A DNA stretch of 64,000 bases from assembly GCA_005778355.1 (NCBI GenBank), contig SXON01000021.1:1-64000 (forward strand), read 5' to 3'. Shown here piece after piece: positions 8,501-16,236 of the stretch. The number at the start of each line of letters is the position of its first letter. Position 1 is the stretch's first letter. The notes below the pieces were generated by a model. That model searched no databases. It saw only the letters and a program-made list of their open reading frames with translations, and was not told the origin of the DNA. Both the position numbers and the translations under genes were made by a program. This stretch comes from Pseudomonadota bacterium. Its GTDB lineage: Bacteria > Myxococcota_A > UBA796 > SXON01.

Positions 8501-9772
8501 CTACCGCCGGATGTACACGTCCACCGTGACGGAGCCCGTGTTGTCGGACGTGTTGCAGCCCGCGAGGGCCTCGGCAGTGGCGAGTTCGAAGGGGTCGCTG
8601 GCCTCGGCGCGGCTCATGAAGATGTCGAAGCCGCTGACGGTGTAGGCCGAGGAGTAGTCGGTGTAGGCCTGGCCGCACACGTCGATACTGGGGCTCATGA
8701 GGCCGAGGCCCTCACCGCCGATCTGGGTGGCCAGCGCGACGCAACTACCGGTGTCGTCGGGGTAGGCGCAGCCGGCGGAGAGGTTGCCGGCGCCGTAGGC
8801 GATCCAGAGCTCGCTCCAGCGAAGGAAGCCGTCGTTGAGTTGGGTGCCACTGGTCGTGGCCGCGTCGATGGCGTGGTCGTTGGCCACACGCGTCCAGCCG
8901 CCGCCGCTGGTGCTCATCTCGCAGTAGGTGAAGCCCATGTTCAAATAGAACTCGCCGGAGGGGGCGGTCGGATTATCGAGGATCACCGCAGCGCAGTCCT
9001 CCGCCGGGCAGGTTTCGCCGGTGCCGACCACGCCGTCGTCGATCACGAAGTCGCAGTCGTTGTCGAGGCCGTCGCACTGCTCCACCGCCGCGGGCGACAC
9101 CGTGCCGTCGGCGTCGTTGCAGTCGCCCCCCTCCGAGGAGTAGCCCTCCCCCGCGCAGCCAGTGGCGGCGGTGCTGCTGTCGCCGTAGCCGTCGTTGTCG
9201 GCATCGACGAAGGTGGTCTCGGTGCCGAGGCCCTCGTCGATCTCGCTGTCGCAGTCGTCATCGACGCCGTTGCACACCTCCCGCTCCGAGGGCGACACCG
9301 TCGCATCCGCGTCGTTGCAATCCTCACAGGAGGCCACGCCGTCGCCGTCGCCATCGACGCCATTGAAGAGGCCGTCGCAGTCGAAGTCGGAAAGCGCACA
9401 CTCGCTCTCGTCGATCCCGGGGTTGATCACCGGGTTCTGGTCGTCGCAATCGCCGCCCTGCGTGGTGTAGCCCTCGATCACGGTGCAACCTGGGACGGTG
9501 TGCGCGTCGTCGCCGTACTCATCGTCGTCGACGTCGCGGTACAGCGTAATGGGATCGACCACCGAGTCATCGAGCTGGTCGTTGCAGTCGTTGTCGATGC
9601 CATCGCAATATTCCTCGGCGCCGGGGTGCACCTCGGCGTCGGCATCGTCGCAGTCGTCGACGCTGGCGAGGTAGCCGTCGCCGTCGGCGTCGTCGCTCGG
9701 GGCGGTGTCGTCGCCGCTGTCGCCGTCCTTGGGGCCGATGGTCGTGCAGGCGAAGAGGAGGGAGAGCAGCAT
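8501..9772 (-). CDS. MopE-repeat lipoprotein with C-terminal fibrinogen-like domain
   Basis: A 423-residue lipoprotein (MLLSLLFACTT, Cys9; no upstream start). Four MopE-type Asp/Cys units occupy residues ~35-245 (VDDCDDADAEVHPGAEEYC, GGDCDDQNPVINPG, EDCNDADATVSP, GGDCNDADGTVSP). From ~258 the protein switches to a fibrinogen C-terminal-like domain, recognised by GEFYLNMGFTYCEMSTSGGGWTRVAN (compare YCDMxTDGGGWTLV), with further Cys residues that could form the family's disulfides. Fibrinogen-like domains generally bind glycans or acetylated ligands, so the protein probably acts as a surface lectin on an Asp-rich stalk. It is on the same strand as the larger MopE protein, from which the structured repeat separates it. 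Confidence 0.82.
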   Translation of the reverse strand: MLLSLLFACTTIGPKDGDSGDDTAPSDDADGDGYLASVDDCDDADAEVHPGAEEYCDGIDNDCNDQLDDSVVDPITLYRDVDDDEYGDDAHTVPGCTVIEGYTTQGGDCDDQNPVINPGIDESECALSDFDCDGLFNGVDGDGDGVASCEDCNDADATVSPSEREVCNGVDDDCDSEIDEGLGTETTFVDADNDGYGDSSTAATGCAGEGYSSEGGDCNDADGTVSPAAVEQCDGLDNDCDFVIDDGVVGTGETCPAEDCAAVILDNPTAPSGEFYLNMGFTYCEMSTSGGGWTRVANDHAIDAATTSGTQLNDGFLRWSELWIAYGAGNLSAGCAYPDDTGSCVALATQIGGEGLGLMSPSIDVCGQAYTDYSSAYTVSGFDIFMSRAEASDPFELATAEALAGCNTSDNTGSVTVDVYIRR

Positions 9773-9781
9773 GGGAACAGT

Positions 9782-10432
9782 TTAGCCCGGGGCGACGCTC
9801 ATCCGATCGAGCAGGGTGGTGGTCAAGAGCGCCGGGTGTCCCCGCCAGGCGATGCGCCCCTCGCGCACAATCACCAGCGCGGGTATGCCCTCGATGCCGA
9901 AGGCCTCGGTGAGCGAGCCCTCGTCTTCCCGGGCAATCGCGAAGGTGGCGTGGCGCTCGTCGACGAAGGCGGCCAGCTGCTCGGGCGTGGTGTCGCGACT
10001 CATCTTGGTGACGCCCACGACGCTGATGCCGGGGTAGCGCTCATGCACCTCCTGGAACAGCGAGAACTCCGCTTGGCAGTGAGGGCACCAGGCCTCGAAG
10101 AACACCAGCAGGACCGGCTTGTCCCCCGAGGGCGGCGCGCCGCGCACCCACTCGGCCACGTGGAGCTCAGGCGCGGGCTGGCCGAAGGTGGCCAGCAAGC
10201 CGAGCCATTCCTGGGCGAGCGGCGCGTACTGGGAGGTGGGATGGGTGGCCGTCATGTCGCGACCGAGGCGCGTGGCCTCCACCGCGTCGCCGTTGCCGTA
10301 GGCGACAGCCATCGCCTCCATGATGAGCACGGCGGCCGCCTCGTCGGGGGGCGCAGGGGCAAGCTCGGGCACCTCGGCCACCGGCTCGGGCAGGGGCGCG
10401 GTGGCGTGCACACACGCCAGGAAAAGGAACAA
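9782..10432 (-). CDS. TlpA-like thioredoxin-fold lipoprotein
   Basis: A 216-residue periplasmic thiol-disulfide protein. It starts at a TTG (MFLFLACVHA, Cys7), 3 bp after the stop of the radical SAM gene, so the two are translationally close. Residues 30-80 are a helical (TPR-like) segment. Residues ~85-210 form a TlpA/AhpC-TSA domain with active site WCPHC (Cys116, Cys119) and the expected cis-proline in GIEGIPALVIV (Pro184). The CPHC dipeptide suits a reductase such as ResA/TlpA or an isomerase. It ends 9 bp upstream of the fibrinogen-like gene on the same strand. The partner protein is unknown. Confidence 0.85.
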   Translation of the reverse strand: MFLFLACVHATAPLPEPVAEVPELAPAPPDEAAAVLIMEAMAVAYGNGDAVEATRLGRDMTATHPTSQYAPLAQEWLGLLATFGQPAPELHVAEWVRGAPPSGDKPVLLVFFEAWCPHCQAEFSLFQEVHERYPGISVVGVTKMSRDTTPEQLAAFVDERHATFAIAREDEGSLTEAFGIEGIPALVIVREGRIAWRGHPALLTTTLLDRMSVAPG

Positions 10433-10435
10433 GGG

Positions 10436-11794
10436 CTACTCGCGGACGACGGAGTCGAAGGTGTTGCCGCGGGCTTTCCGCCAGGACTGGCGCGCGTCGT
10501 AGAGCGTGTGCGCGGCGGCCTGGATGCCGGCGGTGGCGTACTGCATCAGTCCCGGGTTCCAGAACTGGCCCTCCACCAGCTCGTGATCACGGTCGATCAG
10601 CCCCGTTTCACGCGCAAGCTCGTGCAGCCGCGTGTGGGGGTACAAACGAATGGGCTGCATCATCAGCAAAGTGAACAGTCGAAGCTGACCGCCCAGTTCC
10701 CAGCGCGCGTGGGCGAGGAACTTCACGATCTCGAACAAGGAGCGTGCGTCCTCGCCGGGACTGTTGAGGAAGAAGCTGTACTCCACGTCCATCCCGTGCT
10801 TCTTCGCCACCGCCACGGTGTAGAGCATGTCTTCCTTGCGGAAGTTCTTGTCGAGGTTGCGAAGCATGCGGTCGTCGACATGATCGGGGGAGAAGCTCAA
10901 GAGTCCACAACCAGCGCGCTTGAGCGCCACCATCAGCTCGTCGGGCAGGGTGTTACGATGCTCGTTGAACCAGGCCGACCAGCGGATATCGAGCTTACGA
11001 CGGGTGATCTCGTCGCAGATGGCGATGGCGTGCGACACCGGGATGTTGAAGATCTGGTCGCACATGAACATCTGGTTCACGGCGTGTTCTTTCTTGAGGA
11101 ACTCCATCTCGTCGACCACGTCGACCGGGTTGCGCATCCGCACGCGGTGGCCGAGGAGGAAGGTGTCGGAGCAGTGGATACAATGCAAGGAGCAGCCGCG
11201 CTTGGCTTGCACGCCTACCGAAACGAAGCTCGACTGCATGTACGGCGCGTGGTCGACATACTGCCGCGCCGGCCGGCGGTTCTGTTTCCAGTCCACGCCC
11301 CCGGGCTGCCCGGTGTACACGAGCTCCCCGCCTTTCCAGAAGTACATCCCCTTGAGTTTCTCGGGATGGTCAATGTCGTCGAGCAGGTCGCGAAAGCGCA
11401 GCTCGGCCTCGCCCCACACGCCGATGTCGACCTCGGGGAGGCGCCGCATCATCGTGTCGCTGTAGAGCGAGAAGGCCGTGCCCCCCGCGACGATCTTCAC
11501 GCCCGGCGACACGCGCTTGATGAGTTGGATCGCCTTCTGTTGCGGCTCGAAGTCGTCGGTGTGCAGGTGGGGCATGCCCACCTTCATGTTGCGCAGCGAA
11601 ATGCCGACCACGTCGGGTCGGAAGGCGCGGACCTTGGCCTCGAGCGCGGAGTAAGGATCGGCGCGGTGCAGGTTGACGTCGAAGATGTCGACGGCGTGCC
11701 GGTCTTCGAGGTGCGCCGCGAGATAGGCAAGTCCGAGCGGGTAAACCAGCTCCATGTCGAGCGCGGTGAAGGCCTGGACGAGCAAGACACGCAT
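10436..11794 (-). CDS. B12-binding-type radical SAM enzyme
   Basis: The 452-residue form starts at MRVLLVQAF. An ATG 15 bp upstream adds MVAPA and spoils the usual N-terminus. Residues 1-140 have the Rossmann layout of a cobalamin-binding domain (PLGLAYLAAHLE, RPDVVGISLRN, VKIVAGGTAFS, DIGVWGEAE), although the histidine of DxHxxG is not evident. The radical SAM motif is GCSLHCIHC, a Cx3Cx2C set at residues 201, 205 and 208. The C-terminus resembles B12-dependent methyltransferase or oxidoreductase members. Such enzymes modify lipids, peptides or natural products; the substrate cannot be deduced. Its downstream neighbour is the TlpA-like protein. Confidence 0.82.
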   Translation of the reverse strand: MRVLLVQAFTALDMELVYPLGLAYLAAHLEDRHAVDIFDVNLHRADPYSALEAKVRAFRPDVVGISLRNMKVGMPHLHTDDFEPQQKAIQLIKRVSPGVKIVAGGTAFSLYSDTMMRRLPEVDIGVWGEAELRFRDLLDDIDHPEKLKGMYFWKGGELVYTGQPGGVDWKQNRRPARQYVDHAPYMQSSFVSVGVQAKRGCSLHCIHCSDTFLLGHRVRMRNPVDVVDEMEFLKKEHAVNQMFMCDQIFNIPVSHAIAICDEITRRKLDIRWSAWFNEHRNTLPDELMVALKRAGCGLLSFSPDHVDDRMLRNLDKNFRKEDMLYTVAVAKKHGMDVEYSFFLNSPGEDARSLFEIVKFLAHARWELGGQLRLFTLLMMQPIRLYPHTRLHELARETGLIDRDHELVEGQFWNPGLMQYATAGIQAAAHTLYDARQSWRKARGNTFDSVVRE

Positions 11795-11870
11795 GGCAGG
11801 CGCGACCATAGCCCGAGGTCCCGAGGCTCGCTGTCGGGACGGCTACCGGCGGGCGCGGTAGGCTGGCCGC

Positions 11871-12803
11871 ATGTTGCTCGCCCTCTGCTTCGCCCTGCCC
11901 GTGTTTGCCGCCGATCCTGCCCCCACCACGCCGCCCGACGACCCGGTGATCGCCAAGGTCGAAGGCATGGAGATCCACGCCAGCGAGTTCGCGGCCGTGG
12001 CCGCCAAGAAGAAGCCGGCCGACGGCAAGGCGCACACCGAGGCGGAGCGGATGGCGATCGTCGACCAGCTCGTCACCCAGCGGCTCCTGGTGGCGGAGGC
12101 GAAGAAGAGCCCCGAGGTGCTCGACGACAAGAAGGTGCAGCAGGCGCTGGTCTCGGCGCTCATCGCGAAGGACATCGCGGCCGACGTCGCCAAGCCCACC
12201 GAGGCTCAACTCAAGCAGTTCTACGACGGCAACAAGGCGCTCTTCATGACGCCGGAGCAATCGCGCGTGAGCCGAATCCTCGTGAAGGCCGGGGGCGGCG
12301 TGACCCCCCAGCAAGCCAAGGCCGAGGCTGAGAAGCTCCGCGCCGTCGTGGCGAAGGATCCCAAGACCAGCTTCGCAGCCACCGCGACGAAGTCGTCGCA
12401 AGACAGCTTCGCCGACGAGGGCGGGGACATGGGTCTGGTGTCGAAGAACGACAAGAAGGTCGACGCCGCGATCCGCAAGGCGGCTTTCGCCCAGAAGGCG
12501 GGCACCGTCTCTGAGGTCTTCATCACCAAGGAGGGCGCCAACATCATCTGGGTTCAGTCACGACGCCAGCCCACCCAGAAGACCTTCGAGCAGGCCGAGA
12601 AAGAGGTCGCCAAGGCCTACCGCCAGGACGCGGTGGCCAAGGCCACCGCCGCGCGCGTGGAGTCGCTCAAGAAGACCGCCAAGATCAAGATCGACGACAA
12701 GGCCGTCGCCGCCGTGTCGATCCCCGAGAAGGGCGCGAAGAAGGCGGCCAGCGGAAAGGGTGCACCGGATGACGACGAGGACGAGGACGAGGACGAGGAG
12801 TAG
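11871..12803 (+). CDS. Periplasmic parvulin-type peptidyl-prolyl isomerase
   Basis: A 310-residue protein with a classical signal peptide (MLLALCFALPVFAA, likely signal peptidase I cleavage near residue 13-14). A SurA/PrsA-like helical N-domain (residues 30-115) precedes a PpiC/parvulin domain (~120-215: SRVSRILVKAGGGVTPQQAKAEAEKL, DEGGDMGLV, AAFAQKAGTVSEVF). A helical region follows, then a very acidic tail (DDDEDEDEDEE). It likely chaperones outer-membrane or secreted proteins. It is divergent from the radical SAM operon and converges with the PDZ lipoprotein, 5 bp apart. The Asp/Glu tail is not a general feature of the family. Confidence 0.85.
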   Translation: MLLALCFALPVFAADPAPTTPPDDPVIAKVEGMEIHASEFAAVAAKKKPADGKAHTEAERMAIVDQLVTQRLLVAEAKKSPEVLDDKKVQQALVSALIAKDIAADVAKPTEAQLKQFYDGNKALFMTPEQSRVSRILVKAGGGVTPQQAKAEAEKLRAVVAKDPKTSFAATATKSSQDSFADEGGDMGLVSKNDKKVDAAIRKAAFAQKAGTVSEVFITKEGANIIWVQSRRQPTQKTFEQAEKEVAKAYRQDAVAKATAARVESLKKTAKIKIDDKAVAAVSIPEKGAKKAASGKGAPDDDEDEDEDEE

Positions 12804-12808
12804 GCGCC

Positions 12809-13360
12809 TCAGTCCGGCCAGCGGTAGCGAATCGACAGTGGCTCGCCGCGGCGTTCCAACTCCATCGCAAAGGCCTTGTCGTCGCGGGACTTCTGCCAGG
12901 CGCGAAGGCTCTGGTCGGGGTTGGTCACCGGCAGGCCGGCGACGGTGAACAAGAGGTCGCCGTTGCGCAGGCCGCAGCTGTCGGCGAGGCGGCCCCTGCG
13001 GATCGCCGCGACGCGGAAACCATCCACCTCCCCCTTGTCGCTCTTGTGGGGCACCACGCGGGCCTCCTTCGCGAGGGCCTCGGGGGAGAGCTCGTCGCGA
13101 GTGGGTAAGACGTAGGTGTCGCCGTCTTGAGTGCAGAGCGCCGTGCCGACCGCTGCGGCGTCGGTCGCTGTCGTGCCGTAGGTGGCGGGGGACTGAGTTG
13201 CCGCCTCGGCGATCTCGAGGATGGCGTCGAGCCGCGCCGCCTGGGCCTCCAGAGCGGCGATGCGGGCGAGGTCGGCCTCATGCTGGGCCTCGAGCACGGC
13301 CACGCGGGCCTCGAGGGCGGGGTTGGCGGTGCAGGCCAGCAGAAGTAGCGAGAGCAACAT
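12809..13360 (-). CDS. Coiled-coil lipoprotein with GspC-type PDZ domain
   Basis: A 183-residue protein (MLLSLLLLACTANP, Cys10). Residues 13-50 are a heptad-rich coiled coil (LEARVAVLEAQHEADLARIA). Residues ~112-180 match the PDZ domain found at the end of type II secretion GspC proteins: VDGFRVAAIRRGRLADSCGLRNGDLLFTVAGLPV. It therefore looks like a lipid-anchored GspC-like periplasmic scaffold. No other secretion genes adjoin it, so recruitment to a different envelope complex is possible. It is divergent from the vapB-like gene, with 64 bp between starts. Confidence 0.8.
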   Translation of the reverse strand: MLLSLLLLACTANPALEARVAVLEAQHEADLARIAALEAQAARLDAILEIAEAATQSPATYGTTATDAAAVGTALCTQDGDTYVLPTRDELSPEALAKEARVVPHKSDKGEVDGFRVAAIRRGRLADSCGLRNGDLLFTVAGLPVTNPDQSLRAWQKSRDDKAFAMELERRGEPLSIRYRWPD

Positions 13361-13424
13361 CGACCAACGATAACCGCTGCCGATCCCCTTGACGGCGGGC
13401 CGACTGCATCACATCATCAGATGC

Positions 13425-13661
13425 GTGCGCACCACGCTAACCATCGACGACGACGTGCTCAACGCGGCACACGAGCTGGCCCGGCGGGAGCGCCGCACCG
13501 CCGGTCAGGTGATCTCCGACCTCGCGCGGCGCGCGCTGCAAACACCTCCGAACGAAACACAGGGCAGCGCCATTGTTCTTGGTTTCCGCCCGTTCCCCCC
13601 TCGCGGAGTGGTGGTGACAAACGAGGACGTGGAGCGACTGCGAGAGGAGGGCGAGTACTGA
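13425..13661 (+). CDS. vapB: Ribbon-helix-helix antitoxin (VapB-like)
   Basis: A 78-residue protein beginning MRTTLTIDDDVL, the standard opening of a ribbon-helix-helix DNA-binding antitoxin. The GTG at 13425 is chosen because an upstream TTG (13389) adds residues that do not fit the fold. HELARRERRTAGQVISDLARRALQ forms the two helices. The C-terminal part (VLGFRPFPPRGVVVTNEDVERLREEGEY) is the toxin-neutralising tail. The stop TGA shares its A with the toxin start (TGATG), so translation is coupled. Such antitoxins normally repress their own operon through the upstream promoter. Confidence 0.85.
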   Translation: MRTTLTIDDDVLNAAHELARRERRTAGQVISDLARRALQTPPNETQGSAIVLGFRPFPPRGVVVTNEDVERLREEGEY

Positions 13662-14089
13662 TGCGAGCCCTCCTCGACGTCAACGTGCTGATCGCGGCGC
13701 TCGACGCCGGACACGCCCACCACGGCCGGGTTTCTGCGTGGCTAGGCTCGGAGGCGGCCAACGGCTGGGCATCGTCGCCGCTCACCCAGAACGGCTGCGT
13801 CCGCGTCATGTCCTTGCCGGCCTACCCGTCGCCTATGCCGCCGTCTGCGGTGATCGCGCGTCTCCGCGAGGCGGCGCAGCACCCGAGCCACGAGTTCTGG
13901 CCCGACGACCTGTCATTACTCGACGAGACCCGAATTCGCGGTGATCGAATTCTCGGACCCCGGCAGGTGACCGACCTCTACCTCCTCGCGCTCGCCGTGG
14001 GCCGCGGTGGCCGCCTCGTGACGATCGACGGCCGGATCGCGCTCGACGCGGTCGCGGGGGCCAAGCCGGGACACATCGTCGTGCTCTGA
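13661..14089 (+). CDS. vapC: PIN-domain ribonuclease toxin (VapC-like)
   Basis: A 142-residue PIN-domain nuclease starting MRALLDVNVLIAALDAGHAHH, with the first catalytic Asp at residue 6. Further acidic positions lie in the C-terminal half (TDLYLLALAVGRGGRLVTIDGRIA), consistent with the Mg-binding cluster that cleaves RNA. WLGSEAANGWASSPLTQNGCVRVMS is typical of VapC proteins of the Mycobacterium/Myxococcus type. It is coupled to the antitoxin by a 1-bp overlap and converges with the methyltransferase gene, 8 bp apart. Target RNA is unknown; family members cut tRNA or rRNA. Confidence 0.87.
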   Translation: MRALLDVNVLIAALDAGHAHHGRVSAWLGSEAANGWASSPLTQNGCVRVMSLPAYPSPMPPSAVIARLREAAQHPSHEFWPDDLSLLDETRIRGDRILGPRQVTDLYLLALAVGRGGRLVTIDGRIALDAVAGAKPGHIVVL

Positions 14090-14097
14090 GCCGCGGC

Positions 14098-14751
14098 TCA
14101 CCTCGTGGCGACAATGACCTCCGACGGGAATCCCACCTGGACGGTGAGCTCGCGAGACACCTCGCTGAACCCGGCCGCCCGCACGTGCTCCGCCATCGCC
14201 ACGCCGCGACAGCCGCCCATCAACCTCGGCGACAGCTGGTAGAGCCCGTCGTAGAGGCGATGTTGCCAGGCCTCGCCCTGGGCCATGTTCACCAGGACGA
14301 GACGGCCGCCGGGGCGAAGGACGCGGCGGAACTCCGCGAGCACGGTCGCAAAGTCGCGCTCGGCGAGCAGGTCGAACATGTAGTTGTTGAGGAGCAGGTC
14401 GAAGGACGCGTCGGCAAAGGGGAGCGCGGTCGCGTCACCCACGGAGAGGGCGTAGTTCCCGGGTAGTTTCGCGGCGCTCATGCGCGATTCGGCGCGCGCC
14501 AGCATCGCCGGGGTGAGGTCGAGGCCAGTGGTCGTGCCGGTGGGGTTCTGCCGCACCAGCTCGATGAAGGCGAGGCCGGTGCCGACCGCCACCTCGAGGA
14601 TCGCCTCGCCGTCGCGCACGGCCGCCAGCTCCAGCGCCCGGCTCCGCGCGCGCACCTCGGTGATGTCGGCCCAGAAGTCGTAGATCGGGGCAAGGCCCTC
14701 GTACACGTCGCGGACGGCGTCTTTGTCGAGGCGGGCTTCGAGGGGAGTCAT
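14098..14751 (-). CDS. Class I SAM-dependent methyltransferase (UbiE-like)
   Basis: A 217-residue protein with SAM-binding motif I EVAVGTGLAFIELV, the acidic loop TGLDLTPAMLARA, DATALPFADASFD (motif II) and LAEFRRVLRPGGRLVLVNM (motif III), as in UbiE/COQ5-type enzymes. The start ATG (14751) overlaps the stop of the ArsR-family gene by 4 bp (ATGA). The upstream in-frame extension is the ArsR gene read in another frame, so the shorter start is right. Pairing with an ArsR-type sensor suggests regulated methylation, possibly of a metalloid or small molecule, but this is not proven by sequence. Confidence 0.83.
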   Translation of the reverse strand: MTPLEARLDKDAVRDVYEGLAPIYDFWADITEVRARSRALELAAVRDGEAILEVAVGTGLAFIELVRQNPTGTTTGLDLTPAMLARAESRMSAAKLPGNYALSVGDATALPFADASFDLLLNNYMFDLLAERDFATVLAEFRRVLRPGGRLVLVNMAQGEAWQHRLYDGLYQLSPRLMGGCRGVAMAEHVRAAGFSEVSRELTVQVGFPSEVIVATR

Positions 14752-15092
14752 TCGGGGTTGTCCTTGGTTGAAGGGGAAACGCAGCAGGATTCGAGCGCGT
14801 CGGCGAGGTCGCGCAGGGTGCGGACCACGGCGGCGGCCTGGAAGCTGTAGAAGACCTCCCGCCCGCGGCGCGTGGCGCCGAGCACGCCTGCGTCGCGCAG
14901 GGTGGCGAGGTGTCGCGACACTACGCTCAAGTCGACCGGGCAAGCCCCGGAGGCCGCGACCTCCGACACGGTGCGCGGCGCCCGCTCCGTGGCGAGCCAG
15001 CCGAGGATGGCGAGGCGCGTGGGGTCGCAGAGGGCACGGAAGAGGTCTGGCCGGAGCGCCGCGCCGAGGTGATGCTTGCGTGTTTGCGTCAT
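14748..15092 (-). CDS. ArsR/SmtB-family transcriptional regulator
   Basis: A 114-residue winged-helix protein (start MTQTRKHHLG; an upstream start adds 12 residues). The core is LFRALCDPTRLAILGWLA, the recognition helix VDLSVVSRHLATLRDAGVL, and the wing GREVFYSF. Cys residues lie at the recognition region (SGACPVDLS) and in a C-terminal CC pair (ESCCVSPS), positions where family members bind arsenite or soft metals, so an inducer of that kind is plausible. It is first in a two-gene operon with the methyltransferase, overlapping it by 4 bp, and probably autoregulates. Confidence 0.85.
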   Translation of the reverse strand: MTQTRKHHLGAALRPDLFRALCDPTRLAILGWLATERAPRTVSEVAASGACPVDLSVVSRHLATLRDAGVLGATRRGREVFYSFQAAAVVRTLRDLADALESCCVSPSTKDNPE

Positions 15093-15141
15093 CGTGCAAG
15101 TATTGAGCACGGGTGACGCGGGTGACAAGGGGTGTCGCGCT

Positions 15142-16236
15142 CTACCGCCGCCGAATCGCCTCCGGCTCCCCCTCGGGAAAGCGCATCAGCTCGAACACGA
15201 TGAACAACCTCGGGTCGGCTGCGGGCTCGAGCGCCGCGCCGATGCTGAGGTGGGTACAGTCGCGACAGAGGAGGTTGGCGAGGTGTCCCGGGGAGGCCCG
15301 TAGCCCCGCCCAGGCCTCGGCCGCCCCGCTGGCCACGGCCACGTCCTCGTGGAAGGCGCCGCGCGGGTACCAGCCCTGCGCCGCGCGCGCTGCCACGCCG
15401 GGACAGAGGTCGCTGCGGTGCAGCGCCTCACCGCCCGCGGCGATGCAGGCCGCCTGCTCGCGCACCAGGGGCTCGAACTCGGGGAAGCGTGCGAGCGCAC
15501 CGAGGCCGTTGGCGGCCCGAAGCGCGTCGACCGCGTCGTAGAGGCGCGGGGGCACGTCCATCGGCGACTCCACGCCGCGCTCGCTGGGCAAGGCGGTCAG
15601 CACCGGGGGGGAGCTGGCGGCGAAATGTGTCCACACCAGTTCTACGCGGTCGTGGTCCACCACCTCGAAGCGCCACTCGCCCGGCTCGTCGAGACCACCC
15701 ACCCAGCGGGTGCTGCCCGCCGCGAGGTCGTACTCGGTGACCACGCCGCGCGGCGAGGCGACGAACAAGCGCGCCGCAGGCGCACCGGTCACCCGCACGC
15801 CCACGCCGCCGCCCGGGGCGAGGTCGCGCGGGAGCGGATCGAGGGTGGCCCGGCGGGGCGCCCAGCCGAGCACCCACCACCGCCGCCCATCCCCGAAGTC
15901 GCGCCAGGCCCATCCCACGTCGATCGGCTCGCCCCGCGGCACGTTGTCGAGCAGGCCGGCGGGCAGGTCGGTGCCCGCCACCACCTTCACGAAGCGCGCC
16001 GCGCCCGGGTAGCCCGCGAGGTCGAGCGCCGAGCGCACGGCGCCCTGCGTGAGCCGTGCCTCGGGGCTGGTGGCGGCCGCAGCGAGGCGCTCGGCGGCGT
16101 CGCGCAGGCCGCGATCCACGAGGGCACCAGGACCGAGCGCGGGGAGCTCGTCGCCCGGTCGCGAGCGGATCTCCACGCGATCGGTCGCAACGGGCTCATG
16201 CCGAGGCGCACACGCTAAGAAAACACCGAGGATCAC
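15142..16236 (-). CDS. Lipoprotein with C-terminal CAP-like domain
   Basis: A 364-residue protein starting at a GTG (MILGVFLACAPRHE, Cys9), overlapping the previous stop by 4 bp (GTGA). The C-terminal ~120 residues look like a CAP/SCP domain: LYDAVDALRAANGLGALARFPE, the His of EALHRSD, HEDVAVASG, and GHLANLLCRDCTHLSIG. These are the places where CAP proteins have their H...E...H cleft. The N-terminal 230 residues are an uncharacterised beta-rich region (VRVTGAPAARLFVASPRG, GLDEPGEWRFEVV) shared in outline with the next gene. Tandem paralogue, see next entry. Confidence 0.72.
   Translation of the reverse strand: MILGVFLACAPRHEPVATDRVEIRSRPGDELPALGPGALVDRGLRDAAERLAAAATSPEARLTQGAVRSALDLAGYPGAARFVKVVAGTDLPAGLLDNVPRGEPIDVGWAWRDFGDGRRWWVLGWAPRRATLDPLPRDLAPGGGVGVRVTGAPAARLFVASPRGVVTEYDLAAGSTRWVGGLDEPGEWRFEVVDHDRVELVWTHFAASSPPVLTALPSERGVESPMDVPPRLYDAVDALRAANGLGALARFPEFEPLVREQAACIAAGGEALHRSDLCPGVAARAAQGWYPRGAFHEDVAVASGAAEAWAGLRASPGHLANLLCRDCTHLSIGAALEPAADPRLFIVFELMRFPEGEPEAIRRR

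Noticed and set aside
8178-8678. Possible short peptide IAERSxxDGxARxGRTR on the minus strand of the structured repeat
   Set aside because: A similar phrase appears in copy 2, but indels change the frame right after it, so conservation follows the DNA structure more than a protein.
8387-12331. 1314-codon plus-strand frame
   Set aside because: Antisense to the fibrinogen-like, TlpA and radical SAM genes, which are all well supported on the minus strand.
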